DNA from: Gammaproteobacteria bacterium
GTDB taxonomy: Bacteria > Pseudomonadota > Gammaproteobacteria > Pseudomonadales > Halieaceae
Direction of reading: 5' to 3'
Assembly (NCBI GenBank): GCA_030433415.1
Contig: JAUIMF010000024.1
Location: forward strand, 1 to 42,122
DNA length: 42,122 bases
Positions 8,226 to 17,506 of the stretch are shown in pieces (positions within the stretch are counted from its first letter, which is position 1; each line of letters begins with the position of its first letter). Made by a program: the position numbers and the translations under genes. Below the pieces are notes generated by a model that searched no databases, was not told where the DNA came from, and worked only from the letters and a program-made list of their open reading frames with translations.

Positions 8226-11200
8226 TCAGTGAATATCTTCCTGCTGAATCAGGAACTCCAGGCGATCCGTCAATACTGCCAGCGTATAGGCGCAATACAT
8301 GAACTCCTGGTAGGTTAGCCCCTCCTCGGGGTGAATCGCCCGACCCATCAGTGCGTAATCATTGTCCAGCATGAACTCGACGATGTCGTTGTGACGGTTG
8401 CGCTCCCAGGTCAGCCGGACGAGCTGTTCGACGCTGAGGCTGCGTACGACCTCGCTTGATGCGGCCTGGGCGAGAAAGATGCACCGGTCCTCCGCCTCAA
8501 AGACGTTGATACAGTGTGTGCGTGACCAGCCGTCCTCCCCGAACTCAAATTCAATACCCAGGCAACCGCCGGGTTCATAGGTGCCCACCGTCGCTCGCCA
8601 CTGACCGTAGTGGCTGCTGCCTTCCTTTTTCGCCTGACGCCAGGCATCGGTAATGGTCGTCGATGTCGGCATGGCGTAGTCAGATGGGTTGTGGGGTCTG
8701 GCGAAGCGCTCAAAAAAGCGGGCTATCTCGCCGGCGCTGGTCAACTGATCATCACCGACCAGCATCTCGGCATCGTGATGCAGCTGAAAATGCCCCAGGC
8801 CCGTCTCCGCCGCATAGGTCCGATGGAAGGTATTCCAGGAACGGGCGACCATCTGATCCTTCAGCCTGGCGTGAGTGGCGATGTCATCCAGGGTAATGGT
8901 CTCGTCGATCACTTCGGCACTGAGCAATAGCTCACCACTGGAGCGCGCTGAACGCAGTTGTACCCGGACGTTGCGTGTCGACCCGTCAGGATAGGGGAGA
9001 TGCAGGCCCTCGTTGCCGATGACAGGTTCACCAAAGTACCCTTCGAGCAAGGCCTCCAGATGGTGCTTGACCCGCTCCATGTGCTTGCCCTGGTCCCGGA
9101 TATCCACCTCCCGGTTCATCCGAGGCGACTTATGAGTGCAGTTGGCCAGATAGGGTGAGGTCAAGTGATTACGGATTTGATCCGGAATCGGGGAGGCGTC
9201 GATCATTTCACGCTCTGCCTCGATAATGTCACTCATGGGGGCCAGGCGTTCGCCGATCTTGTGCAGCGACTCGATGAAGGCGTTAAGGTTACGGCACAGG
9301 GCTCGGACCTGCAGGAATTCGATACTTTCCTTCACGAAGGGAAAGCTCACCTGGATCAGGTCCTCGTCAGATACGGACTCGGCCTCCTTCATTCCACGCA
9401 GGCGGCGCTGTGCCTTGGCGCCGACGCGGTCCACGCGTCCCGTTTTCTGCTCGATGCTGACCGGAGAGCCTGACAGCCCATAGTGCACCACGCTGTCACA
9501 GAACGTATGCAGGTCCTCGCCCTCCTGGAACACGTCGGTGCTGATCAGGGCCAGCGGGTAACCCGGCATCCGGAATTTGCGCGCCTGGGCGGTGCGTAGG
9601 GCTACCGTCTCACCGGTGGCGCCGATTACGGGCGCAATGGGGTTCAGGGCACGCGACAGGTACAGCCGATACTCCTCCCGGTCGCGATCGTAGATCCCCG
9701 GGAGATTGTTCTTGATGATCAGGTCCAGGTGCTGGGCGGTATCGTATAGCTCCCAGTAGCTGCTGAAACTCGCCTCGTTGGACTGCTGGCGTAGGACCTC
9801 GGCAAAGCTGTCCATCCACTTGGCGCGGGTAGTGGCCGTCAAGTTCGCTGTACCGAGCTTGAGCCTTGCGAGATAGAGGTCGATCACGCCGTGGCCAGTA
9901 CGCAGGCACAGGGATACCAGGTGCTTGTGAATCTCCAGTTTCTGCAAGGCCTCCGCTTTCGCCACGGTGCCCTCCAACAGCCCGCCAATAAGCGGTTCCA
10001 GGGCGGGAAACAGACCGTGCAACAGATCAGCCTCGTGCAGGGCGCAATACAGGGTATGGGTCTTCAGCGCATCCTCCAGGCGATCCGGGGAGATCGTCAC
10101 TGGCTCTTTAACCGGCTCACGGGATGCCAGGTGGTTCACCAGTGGCATCAGTTCCGGCAGGTCGTGCTGCTCTGCGTACCAGTGCAGGAAGCCCAGCTGG
10201 GACGCTTCGAAGAGTTCCAGCTGATTGTTGCGTAGCTGTCCGGTCGTGTAGGTCGTGGCAATTTCTGCAATCGCCTCGCCGTGTGTTGCCAGCAGCTGTT
10301 CCAGCGTATCACCGCGGAGCCGGGTTACCAGCCTCGCCCAGTTGATCTCCAGTAGCGCCGAGATCACCTGGTTCTTGGCGGAAAGCCCCACGCGCATGGC
10401 CTCGGGCGTGGTGTAACTGTCGTCGCCCGTTTTCAGGTAGGGCTCGGCCTCTGTAGGGCAGGCGCCGCGAAAGAACCAGGTGAAAATCGTGTCGTTTTTG
10501 GGGGGTTGCTGATCCTCCGCTTCGCCGGTGCTTCCTCCCTTGAAATCACCACCGGAGATATCGTCCTCGCGCTGGGTGCTCTGGCGCTCAAATTCCGCAA
10601 CGATGTTATCCATGATCTCCCGCTGGGCGGGGTAGCCTTTCAGGCTGTCGCGAATCGTACCGATGAGCCAGTCGGAGTAATGATCATCCAGCTTGATCTT
10701 GAGCTCCTTGACGCTCTTTACTCGCCGTACAAAAACAATCTGCTTGCGGTTTTGCGTAAAGAGCTGCTCTGCCAGTCGCTGACAGACGATGTCCATTTTG
10801 GGGTGGGGCAGGGTGCGTCCGAGTTTGGCATCCACATAACTGTCCTGGATGACCGCCACCACGTGCCGATCCGCGGCATCAGTGTGTTCCTTTTCGACCG
10901 CAGTGCCGTCGAATTCCACCGGGCCCGATTTGGCGGTCTCGGCATAGCTTTCGAAGGAGGCCAGTAGTCCCATCTGGAACGACGGTGAACCGCCTTGTTT
11001 GACCAGTGCTTCGCCGACTTTCTTCTGCACCAGCGCGGTAACCAGTTTCTGTTCATCCGAGGCCAGTTCGATCTCTGCACCGTCGCCGCTGCGGCGTTCC
11101 CGGCGGTACATGTTCCGGGTGTGCGGTTGACCGGCGATTTGTAGTTCATTGAGCCGACGCACCATAAACCGTCGCAGGTGGTTTTCGATCTGCAGCGGGT

Positions 11201-12050
11201 CGTCGTTGCCGACATCTGTCGGCAGGAGATGCTCGTGGCCGACGAGTTTCAGCTGGTTGCGTAGCTGCTCGATATTACGGTCATAGGGCGTGGCGGAGAG
11301 CAGCAGTGCACTTTTGACGCGGCGATATTGGGCATTGCCTCGGAAACCCAGGGCGGCCGATAAAACCTTGTTCCGGTCACTGCTTTCAAAGTCATGCTTG
11401 AAGTTATGGGCCTCGTCGATCACCACCAGATCAAAGGTGGGCAGCACATAGTTCAAGGCTTCGGCGTAGACCTCCTTGACCGAGTTCTTGGAGCGCTGAC
11501 GTCGGTATTGGTCCATTCTGGCAGCGGGCAGCAGGTTCCTAAGCTCCTCAAGTTTCGCCTTCCAGTAGCTTTCTTCCTCGTTGAGAGACAGGCTGAAGCT
11601 GCTCATACCGACGAAAATGTCGTTGTAGTGGCCACGAGACAGGCTGTGCAGCAGGTCTGGCACATTGCGGCAACTGATCGACGGCGCCGCCGATCGCCCA
11701 TCCAGGGTCCGCACCCGGTAGTGGCTGACCCGGACATTGTGTTTGGCGAAGGCACGGTACTCCCGGTTGTACCATTTCTCCTGCACGTTGTTACTGGGGC
11801 AGATGTAGAGCACCCGGAGCGTGGGATTGAAATAACGCAGCAGGGCCACCACACCCAGGGCCACATAGGTCTTGCCCATGCCGACCTCGTCGGCTAGATA
11901 GCCCATCCTGACCTCGGGATCGACGATCATGTTGTGCAGGGCTACTGCGCCCTCGAGCTGAAGTTGGCCGAGGCTGGCCAGCGACTCATCGCCACCGGTG
12001 AAATCGAGTATCTCGGCGGCGGTGGCCAGGTCGAGTGGCCTGACGCTCAT
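8226..12050 (-). CDS. SNF2/DEAH-type superfamily 2 helicase, 1274 aa
   Basis: A large SF2 ATPase. Walker A DEVGMGKT is at 54-61, the DEAH box (VVIDEAHNF) at 212-215, and motif III SATPYDRN from 252. The second RecA lobe has ISTDVFQEGEDL and motif VI QKTGRVDRVG, placed as in Swi2/Snf2 and RapA-like proteins. An insertion of several hundred residues separates the lobes, and about 300 residues of unassigned C-terminal sequence follow. The ATG at 12050 overlaps the upstream PLD-gene stop by 4 bp, with AAGAGG upstream. SNF2-PLD pairs recur in anti-phage systems, where the helicase is thought to track along or remodel DNA. Lack of DUF1998 or methylase neighbours argues against DISARM. It is the last gene of the minus-strand operon. 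Confidence 0.88.
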   Translation of the reverse strand: MSVRPLDLATAAEILDFTGGDESLASLGQLQLEGAVALHNMIVDPEVRMGYLADEVGMGKTYVALGVVALLRYFNPTLRVLYICPSNNVQEKWYNREYRAFAKHNVRVSHYRVRTLDGRSAAPSISCRNVPDLLHSLSRGHYNDIFVGMSSFSLSLNEEESYWKAKLEELRNLLPAARMDQYRRQRSKNSVKEVYAEALNYVLPTFDLVVIDEAHNFKHDFESSDRNKVLSAALGFRGNAQYRRVKSALLLSATPYDRNIEQLRNQLKLVGHEHLLPTDVGNDDPLQIENHLRRFMVRRLNELQIAGQPHTRNMYRRERRSGDGAEIELASDEQKLVTALVQKKVGEALVKQGGSPSFQMGLLASFESYAETAKSGPVEFDGTAVEKEHTDAADRHVVAVIQDSYVDAKLGRTLPHPKMDIVCQRLAEQLFTQNRKQIVFVRRVKSVKELKIKLDDHYSDWLIGTIRDSLKGYPAQREIMDNIVAEFERQSTQREDDISGGDFKGGSTGEAEDQQPPKNDTIFTWFFRGACPTEAEPYLKTGDDSYTTPEAMRVGLSAKNQVISALLEINWARLVTRLRGDTLEQLLATHGEAIAEIATTYTTGQLRNNQLELFEASQLGFLHWYAEQHDLPELMPLVNHLASREPVKEPVTISPDRLEDALKTHTLYCALHEADLLHGLFPALEPLIGGLLEGTVAKAEALQKLEIHKHLVSLCLRTGHGVIDLYLARLKLGTANLTATTRAKWMDSFAEVLRQQSNEASFSSYWELYDTAQHLDLIIKNNLPGIYDRDREEYRLYLSRALNPIAPVIGATGETVALRTAQARKFRMPGYPLALISTDVFQEGEDLHTFCDSVVHYGLSGSPVSIEQKTGRVDRVGAKAQRRLRGMKEAESVSDEDLIQVSFPFVKESIEFLQVRALCRNLNAFIESLHKIGERLAPMSDIIEAEREMIDASPIPDQIRNHLTSPYLANCTHKSPRMNREVDIRDQGKHMERVKHHLEALLEGYFGEPVIGNEGLHLPYPDGSTRNVRVQLRSARSSGELLLSAEVIDETITLDDIATHARLKDQMVARSWNTFHRTYAAETGLGHFQLHHDAEMLVGDDQLTSAGEIARFFERFARPHNPSDYAMPTSTTITDAWRQAKKEGSSHYGQWRATVGTYEPGGCLGIEFEFGEDGWSRTHCINVFEAEDRCIFLAQAASSEVVRSLSVEQLVRLTWERNRHNDIVEFMLDNDYALMGRAIHPEEGLTYQEFMYCAYTLAVLTDRLEFLIQQEDIH

Positions 12051-14074
12051 GATTGCGGGCCTCTTGCCGTGTAATTGGCGTAGAACTGTTTCTCGAACCA
12101 GTCGAAGAAGGCCTTGCGGCTGGTGCCAGGCCGAGGCTCAATGCGGATGGTGTCGCCGGTCTTCAGTGCCTTGATCGCCTGCCTGGTCCTGCCCAGATGT
12201 TTTTTAGTGGACTTGTACTTGGCATATGCCGGTGTGGTGTAGATTTCCTGTACGCAGAGCAACATCAGGTAGGTAGTGACGCTGTCTAGCGTGGCGTCTT
12301 CGCCGCAAATGTGGTCGATCAGGACCGGCAGGCTATCCATGCCGGTTCCGCTCAGGTAATAGGCGAGCTGCTTCTGATTGTCCGTCTCCACCAGCTCTCC
12401 CAGCCGTTTGTTGAAATGGCGGAATGCATGGAAAATCTCCGCGTATTCGCTGAAGAACTGTTTGACCACCAGGTCGTCCGTGGGCCCGGTGAGGTCGCCG
12501 GCTTCACCCAGGTCCACCAGTTTGCGGATCATCTCGTTCAGGGCGACCTGTTCCCGACGCTCGGGCGAGAGGTCCGCGTAGATCGCCAGGATTTGCGCGG
12601 GCGTTAGATCGGGGATTTCCATCGGCTTATGGGTCCACCCGGTCTGTTGCAGCATCACCCGGTGGGAAGGGAAGGGCTTATCGGAGCGGGTATTCACACC
12701 GCTGATTTTGACCAGCGATCCGTTGCGCAGCAGGGTCTCCAGAGCCGTGACATCGCCTTCCCACTGGGTGCCCGATCCAGTGACGGCAAAGCCTGCTACT
12801 GCTGCGGACCCCTCGGGCGTAAGGACATTGATCGTATACCCCTGGTTTTTTTCACAGGCGCCCTGCAGGCGCTGCTCGGCCCAGTCATAGGCGAGTGTGA
12901 TCCGGGGCAGGTCCGAGTCATCGTCGACGTCATCGCCAGGTGGCAGCTCCGGGGCCTCGATGGGCTGGATATTGGCAAGTCGTTTAATTGGCTCGAGTAG
13001 GGGGCCTGCGCGGTCGAGCTTGGTGAAGAACCCCGCTTCGCTGTTGTCGTACATCGCCTTGCGGGAGAAGTTGACTGAACCCACAAACACCCAGGACTGC
13101 TTCTGGTTATAGAAGTGGTATATCTTGGCGTGGAGCCGACGGAACACCTGTCCCTTGGTGCCCAGGGTCGTCGCGACCTCATCCCGCCAGCGCGCCCAAT
13201 GGAGATACTCCTCTTCGTTGATACGCTCGAAATAGGCCGAGGAACACAGTGCGTTGCCCTCTGCGTCCAGCGGCAGCAGGATGTGAATCTCCTGGACGCC
13301 CAGTTCGTCGAAGAAGTCTGCCAGGTCGTTCTCCGGATCTTCGGCGAAGAAAGGCGAGATGATCTCCAGGGTCCAGTTGCTGTAACTAAAGTTCTCTCTT
13401 GCCTGTTTACGCAGAAAGTTGGGTAGATTGTGGCGCTCCCTATCGCAGTTCAATTCGTAGTAGGCGACGGGTGACGCGCTTCCCGAGCTGCGGCATTCGG
13501 TCAGGAAATCGCCGATCCTGTCCAGGGCGGATGCGTCCCGGTCGCCAGACAACTGGCGCTGGGCCTGTAGCCAGGTGACGTCGTCGCGTAACTGGTTCAG
13601 GAATTGCCGCGGCGCCTCGTTCTGCCACAGCACCTCCCAGTGCATGCACTCGATGTTGTCCCACCAGCCAGCACGGGTGAGGTTGTTCGAACCCGCGCCA
13701 ACCAGCAGGCAGTGCTTTTCATAGCTGGGGTCGTAGACCAGTATCAGTACCACCTTGGGGTGAAAAGCGTTGTTGCCCAGGTGCACACCGTGGAACAGGT
13801 ATTCCATGGCCGGCGAGGTACTGCCTTCCTGTCGGAATATCTTGAGATCGAAAAACACTTCCAGAGCTAGCTCGGTTGTGCGCAGCTTCTCGCGAACCTG
13901 GAATTGCTTCACCCGTGCGTCGGAGGAATAGGGGATGCTGCCCGGCAGTAACAGCGGGATCACTTCCAGCTCGAAAAACTCTGGCTCAAAGGTATATGTC
14001 GTGAAGACGGCGGCCTCGACGGTGCAGCCGTCCAGTAGTTCCCTGACCCGGTCCGAGACAACTACAGTTTCCAT
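12047..14074 (-). CDS. Phospholipase-D-like protein with two HxK motifs
   Basis: A 675-residue PLD-superfamily protein with two half-sites. The first is FHPKVVLIL (His105, Lys107) followed by GSNNLT at 128-133. The second is LHAKIYHF (His315, Lys317) followed by GSVNFS at 332-337. Paired HxK...GSxN sites form one composite active site in this superfamily, which includes PLD nucleases such as BfiI and DISARM DrmC. Residues beyond about 390 match nothing I recognise. The start at 14074 has GGAGG just upstream and lies 13 bp inside the preceding gene, and the stop overlaps the helicase start. No signal peptide is seen, so a cytosolic DNA-directed role, probably phosphodiester cleavage guided by the SNF2 helicase, is more likely than lipid hydrolysis. 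Confidence 0.85.
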   Translation of the reverse strand: METVVVSDRVRELLDGCTVEAAVFTTYTFEPEFFELEVIPLLLPGSIPYSSDARVKQFQVREKLRTTELALEVFFDLKIFRQEGSTSPAMEYLFHGVHLGNNAFHPKVVLILVYDPSYEKHCLLVGAGSNNLTRAGWWDNIECMHWEVLWQNEAPRQFLNQLRDDVTWLQAQRQLSGDRDASALDRIGDFLTECRSSGSASPVAYYELNCDRERHNLPNFLRKQARENFSYSNWTLEIISPFFAEDPENDLADFFDELGVQEIHILLPLDAEGNALCSSAYFERINEEEYLHWARWRDEVATTLGTKGQVFRRLHAKIYHFYNQKQSWVFVGSVNFSRKAMYDNSEAGFFTKLDRAGPLLEPIKRLANIQPIEAPELPPGDDVDDDSDLPRITLAYDWAEQRLQGACEKNQGYTINVLTPEGSAAVAGFAVTGSGTQWEGDVTALETLLRNGSLVKISGVNTRSDKPFPSHRVMLQQTGWTHKPMEIPDLTPAQILAIYADLSPERREQVALNEMIRKLVDLGEAGDLTGPTDDLVVKQFFSEYAEIFHAFRHFNKRLGELVETDNQKQLAYYLSGTGMDSLPVLIDHICGEDATLDSVTTYLMLLCVQEIYTTPAYAKYKSTKKHLGRTRQAIKALKTGDTIRIEPRPGTSRKAFFDWFEKQFYANYTARGPQS

Positions 14075-15300
14075 CCCGCCTCCAGACCGTCGTTAGCCAC
14101 GCGCATGTAGGAGTCGATGAAATAGTCGTAATCCCAGGCATTCTCCAATTCCGCCTGGTTTTTCAGCTCCGCAGTCTCGCTCGGGACTTTGACACGCAGC
14201 GTCCTGCCGTCTTCGACCTCCACCCAGGGCGCACCACCGCGTTGTTCCATGACGGCTCTGTTAAGCTGGAGGATACATTCCAGCACCCGGGGCTGGTCGT
14301 CCTGATGCAGCGCGTCGAGAATCTCCGTCAACGCCTCACCGCGGGGTACCAGTGAAAGATCCAGCTCCCTCGGCAGGTGATCGTACCGGTAGCGATCCTT
14401 GAGTTCCTGAAGAATGGTGGACACCGTCTCGCCATCCTTGCGGCGACAGTAGTGAAAAACGTTGTTGGTGGCGACCAGGAGCCGCTCTACACGCTCGATG
14501 TCGGTGAGGCAATCGGCGAGCCGGTCGACCTTGGTGCGTTTCCTGACCTCGTTGATAAATCGTTCAAGGCTCATGTTGCGAATATTGGAACGCGCGACGG
14601 CCTGGGTGATGTCCCACAGCTCGGCCTGCAGTTCATGCCGGGGATTGCCGCGCAACAGGGCGTCCCGTAGCGCTTCGCGGACGGGCTTCGCGTCGATGGC
14701 GCGGACAAAGGCTCGAGCGTAGGGTTCGAGCTCATCGTCACCAAACCGGGCGTTACTGGTAAAGATTTCCAGCAGTGCCTCTCGGTTCACCTGCCCCAGC
14801 TTCTTCTCGATTTGTTCGGAGATTGCGTGTCCCTGCGCGGTAAGCTGCCGTTCTTCACCTTCCACCAGGCCGGTATCGCGCAGTGCCGTTGAATAGAGTC
14901 CCCACAAGCCATAGCTGGCTTGATCACTCAGGATGAGCTGTTCAGCCCCCAGCCCAAACGTGATCGCCCGGTTGGGGTCCTCAAGGCGCTTCCTGACCCG
15001 GGTGATCCCCATGATTTCGCTGTCTCGTCCCAGAAAGCGGAGATAGCCGGCCAGTTGCTCGTAGCGCAGGAACGCCTCCTGAATCTTGAGATAGCGGTCG
15101 TGTTCCGGGTAATGGGCGTTGAGTTCATTGCACCATTTGAAGCCCAGCAGGGCGGTAGCGAAGTTCCCGAGCGATGAGGTGATCGTCGTCAGATTGCCGA
15201 TGACCCGGCGCCCGAAATGGGTCCAGACCATTTCGAAGCCGAGGGGATCGCGGGACCCTTTGGGCTTGGCCCGATCATCAAGCAGGGTCAGGAAGGCCAT
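14062..15300 (-). CDS. Unrecognised 412-aa protein, first gene of the SNF2-PLD operon
   Basis: I do not recognise this family. The N-terminus has a block around DPLGFEMVWTHFGRR followed by TTITSSLGNFATALLG, which looks helical and conserved. A central segment near GLWGLYSTALRDTGLV resembles the winged-helix-like pieces of other conflict-system accessory proteins. The rest is charged and probably helical, with no membrane segment or signal peptide. It overlaps the PLD gene by 13 bp and so is co-translated with it. No clear Shine-Dalgarno precedes the ATG at 15300. A target-recognition or adaptor role for the PLD-helicase pair is inference from position only. Confidence 0.7.
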   Translation of the reverse strand: MAFLTLLDDRAKPKGSRDPLGFEMVWTHFGRRVIGNLTTITSSLGNFATALLGFKWCNELNAHYPEHDRYLKIQEAFLRYEQLAGYLRFLGRDSEIMGITRVRKRLEDPNRAITFGLGAEQLILSDQASYGLWGLYSTALRDTGLVEGEERQLTAQGHAISEQIEKKLGQVNREALLEIFTSNARFGDDELEPYARAFVRAIDAKPVREALRDALLRGNPRHELQAELWDITQAVARSNIRNMSLERFINEVRKRTKVDRLADCLTDIERVERLLVATNNVFHYCRRKDGETVSTILQELKDRYRYDHLPRELDLSLVPRGEALTEILDALHQDDQPRVLECILQLNRAVMEQRGGAPWVEVEDGRTLRVKVPSETAELKNQAELENAWDYDYFIDSYMRVANDGLEAGWKL

Positions 15301-15422
15301 ATAAAATGCCGCACTCCCTGCGAATGCCCCGATCCGGGGTGTTTATTTATCTCTTTGTTATTTAACGTAATTTTGTACTTATTGGTGCGTTCCATGAGCC
15401 ATGACACTCCGTTGCAGGCACA

Positions 15423-15453
15423 ATTATATAAGCCGTTGCTGCGCCCCTTACAA
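15423..15453 (-). promoter_or_regulatory. Possible promoter of the minus-strand operon
   Basis: Read on the minus strand, a perfect TATAAT (complement of ATTATA at 15423-15428) has TTGTAA (15448-15453) upstream with a 19-nt spacer, longer than ideal. It lies about 120 bp before the first gene of the operon. Confidence 0.35.
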
Positions 15454-15481
15454 CTTTTTGCGTGGGGGCCTGCGCGATTAC

Positions 15482-15493
15482 TGTACGTGTATA
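15482..15493. promoter_or_regulatory. 12-base motif shared with 2177-2188
   Basis: TGTACGTGTATA occurs here, about 180 bp upstream of the 412-aa gene, and again inside the inverted-repeat region before the AddB-like gene. Its position near the start of both arms of the module is why it is listed. An operator role is inference. Confidence 0.3.
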
Positions 15494-15544
15494 GAGGTAC
15501 TGTTTTTATGAGCTCGTGCGGATAGGCTAAGTTCTAACCGCTGG

Positions 15545-15910
15545 ATGTGGATCTGGAACAGCGAGAGGCTAGTTGCACGAGCAGTCGGCCTAGGCAAGCT
15601 TAAAGAAGCTGGATTCAAATTCGATCCTTGGGATGTGCTATTCGAAATAGCCAAGAATCGCCCCTAGATAAATGAGGGATACTTCAATGAATTGACGCCC
15701 TCTTGGATTTATGAGGATGTTTCCGATCCTTATAAGGTAGAGACTGTGGCCCTGCCACCGTTAAGCAGTGAGCATGCGCGCTACAGGGCATTGAAGAGGA
15801 ATTTGTCTGTCTATAGGCTTGCGCTTGGTCAGCAGCGGTAAGAAGATCTATTGGGGTATTTTTCCGGAGTTGTGGATCACGAAGAACTGGAAAGATTGAA
15901 GAAACTGTAG
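15545..15910 (+). pseudogene. Gene remnant with two in-frame stops, family unknown
   Basis: One frame from the ATG at 15545 to the TAG at 15908-15910 reads as about 120 protein-like codons, interrupted only by TAG at 15665-15667 and TAA at 15839-15841. The three pieces (40, 57 and 22 codons) read like ordinary soluble protein, for example FKFDPWDVLFEIAKNRP before the first stop. Far fewer stops occur than expected by chance at this base composition. I cannot assign a family. The frame is open upstream to 15512. The likely explanation is a decayed accessory gene. Unrelated short frames are the alternative. Confidence 0.4.
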
Positions 15911-16004
15911 ATAGATTTATCGCCTGGATAAGGCATCGGTATTTTAGAATTCTGAGAATAAATTCTGCAAACAAGACCTACTGATTTGGGAATTACTTCC
16001 TCTC

Positions 16005-16707
16005 ATGCCCATGTCGAGCGATGCCAAAATCAAATCTCTAAAGGCCAAAAATCTGGTCAGTGTTGTCAATGAATATGCGAAAAAGCGCCAGGCTTCGCAT
16101 CGTTACGCGTCATTTGACTATTGTTATAATTACTTTCACCCAAGTAATACGCCCGATCTGACGAAGGAGATGGAGAAAAGCTGCCTTGCGTTGGGATTCT
16201 ACCTGGCGAGCTGGGGTATGTTTAGAGGATCAAGTTTTCTTCTAGAAAGAAGTGTAAAGAGCTTCGTACCTGTTATTGATTATGTATCCAGTTTAGAAAC
16301 CGAAATCTGGGGAAATCGACGCTTGTAACTATACTGATGAAAGTATTGAACAGCTAATTGAGATATACGACAAACTCAGCCGCCTTCTCATTCAAAACAA
16401 TAATGCTCATTTAACCTTAGTAACCAAAATAATGCTTGGAATTTTAGGTTCGGTCCCGGCTTACGATAGTTTGTTCATTTCTACGTTTAGAGAGATTTTC
16501 AAAGGTCATTGCGGATTTACAAGATTTAATAAAAAGTCTTTATACGGTATCCAGCGATTTTATTTTGCAAATCAGAAGAAAATTGGAAGTCTTGCGTTCA
16601 AATTGAACACGTTGAACTTTGAAACAGGAAAACCTGGCAGGCTCCATTATACGCGGTCGAAAGTTATCGATATGTATGGCTTCACCAAGGGATTGCGACG
16701 CAATTAG
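16005..16707 (+). pseudogene. Hypothetical protein gene split by a one-base frameshift
   Basis: Frame 3 from ATG 16005 encodes 107 residues ending ...ETEIWGNRRL. Frame 1 is open from 16297 through 16707 and continues as EIDACNYTDESIEQ. Removing one G from the GGGG run at 16309-16312 joins them as ...ETEIWEIDACNYTDE..., a single protein of about 233 residues. The reconstructed protein has an N-terminal block with FDYCYNYFHP and SWGMFRGSSFLL, and a C-terminal half rich in Lys and Phe. It resembles conserved hypothetical proteins of unknown function. The region is clearly A+T-richer than its flanks, consistent with recent acquisition. A sequencing error in the G run, a true mutation, or slippage cannot be told apart here. 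Confidence 0.6.
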
Positions 16708-16909
16708 ACAGCTGACCGGATCAACCTAGGCAGGGTGGTGAATAGTTGAAATGGGAGAAACAGGGAGTTGCTCGTACAATTGAACGACGGTGTTTACTGG
16801 CTATTGACGGCAAGCTTCAACTATCGGATACCATTGGAAAATGAATGTTTCGTCAAGCACAGCCTTCTCATAGGGTAGAACATAACGATAACGAGAAGGA
16901 ACGTAGCTA

Positions 16910-17506
16910 GTGGCCACAAAAGAAGACATTTTGGAACAGATTGTAGAGGAATACCTCGCTCATAAAGGATATTTCGTCCAGCACAATGTCAAGTTCTTAC
17001 CGCGTAAGGATCATCCCGATTTTGTCAAAAACCAGGACTCTAATCACAGTGACATTGATGTCCTCGGCATTCATCCGAAGCTAGACGGGCCGGAGCGCGT
17101 TATGGCAGTAAGCTGTAAAAGCTGGCAAAGCGGGTTTAATCCGGCCTCTGAGCTTGCCGCAATAGATGGCAAGAAAATCATCAGGGGCCGCGATGCCTGG
17201 AAGAGCTTTCGGGAGTTGTGCGTCCCGAAATGGTCAGAGGCCTTCATCGACGCCGTGAAACTTGCGACCGGTACGGACCGTTTTACCTATATTCTCGCCG
17301 TTGCCCGCGTAGTCGGTGATAAAGCTCTCTGGGAAAACCGGCGGTCCTTTATTGACGCTCTGGGCGGTAACCCCGTCCAGATTATTACCTTCGCCGAGAT
17401 GGTCGGCGATATCCATACCGAACTTGGCACGACACTCGCGGCCACCGAAGTTGGGCGCATGCTGCAGATGTTCCGCGCTGCCGGAATAGATATTAAGACC
17501 CATTAG
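16910..17506 (+). CDS. Mrr-like PD-(D/E)XK nuclease-fold protein, 198 aa
   Basis: Starts at GTG 16910, with GAAGGAA about 10 nt upstream. After an N-terminal helix (ILEQIVEEYLAHKGYFV) comes HSDIDVLGI (Asp48, Asp50), then AVSCKSWQ with Lys70. This is the spacing of the nuclease core in Mrr-like restriction endonucleases, where the usual motif is ECK. Here Ser68 replaces the expected acidic residue, so metal binding may use another acid such as Glu13 or Glu14, or activity may be lost. The C-terminal half carries no motif I know. It stands alone, with no methylase nearby, so a type IV-like or solitary nuclease is more likely than a classical restriction-modification pair. Confidence 0.6.
   Translation: MATKEDILEQIVEEYLAHKGYFVQHNVKFLPRKDHPDFVKNQDSNHSDIDVLGIHPKLDGPERVMAVSCKSWQSGFNPASELAAIDGKKIIRGRDAWKSFRELCVPKWSEAFIDAVKLATGTDRFTYILAVARVVGDKALWENRRSFIDALGGNPVQIITFAEMVGDIHTELGTTLAATEVGRMLQMFRAAGIDIKTH

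Noticed and set aside
8226..15300. SNF2-PLD operon as part of DISARM or Dpd
   Set aside because: No DUF1998 protein, methylase, DpdA-type transglycosylase or other marker genes are present, and gene sizes and order differ.
14062..15300. Assigning the 412-aa protein to DUF6361
   Set aside because: The remembered DUF6361 N-terminal pattern does not match; only the neighbourhood is similar.
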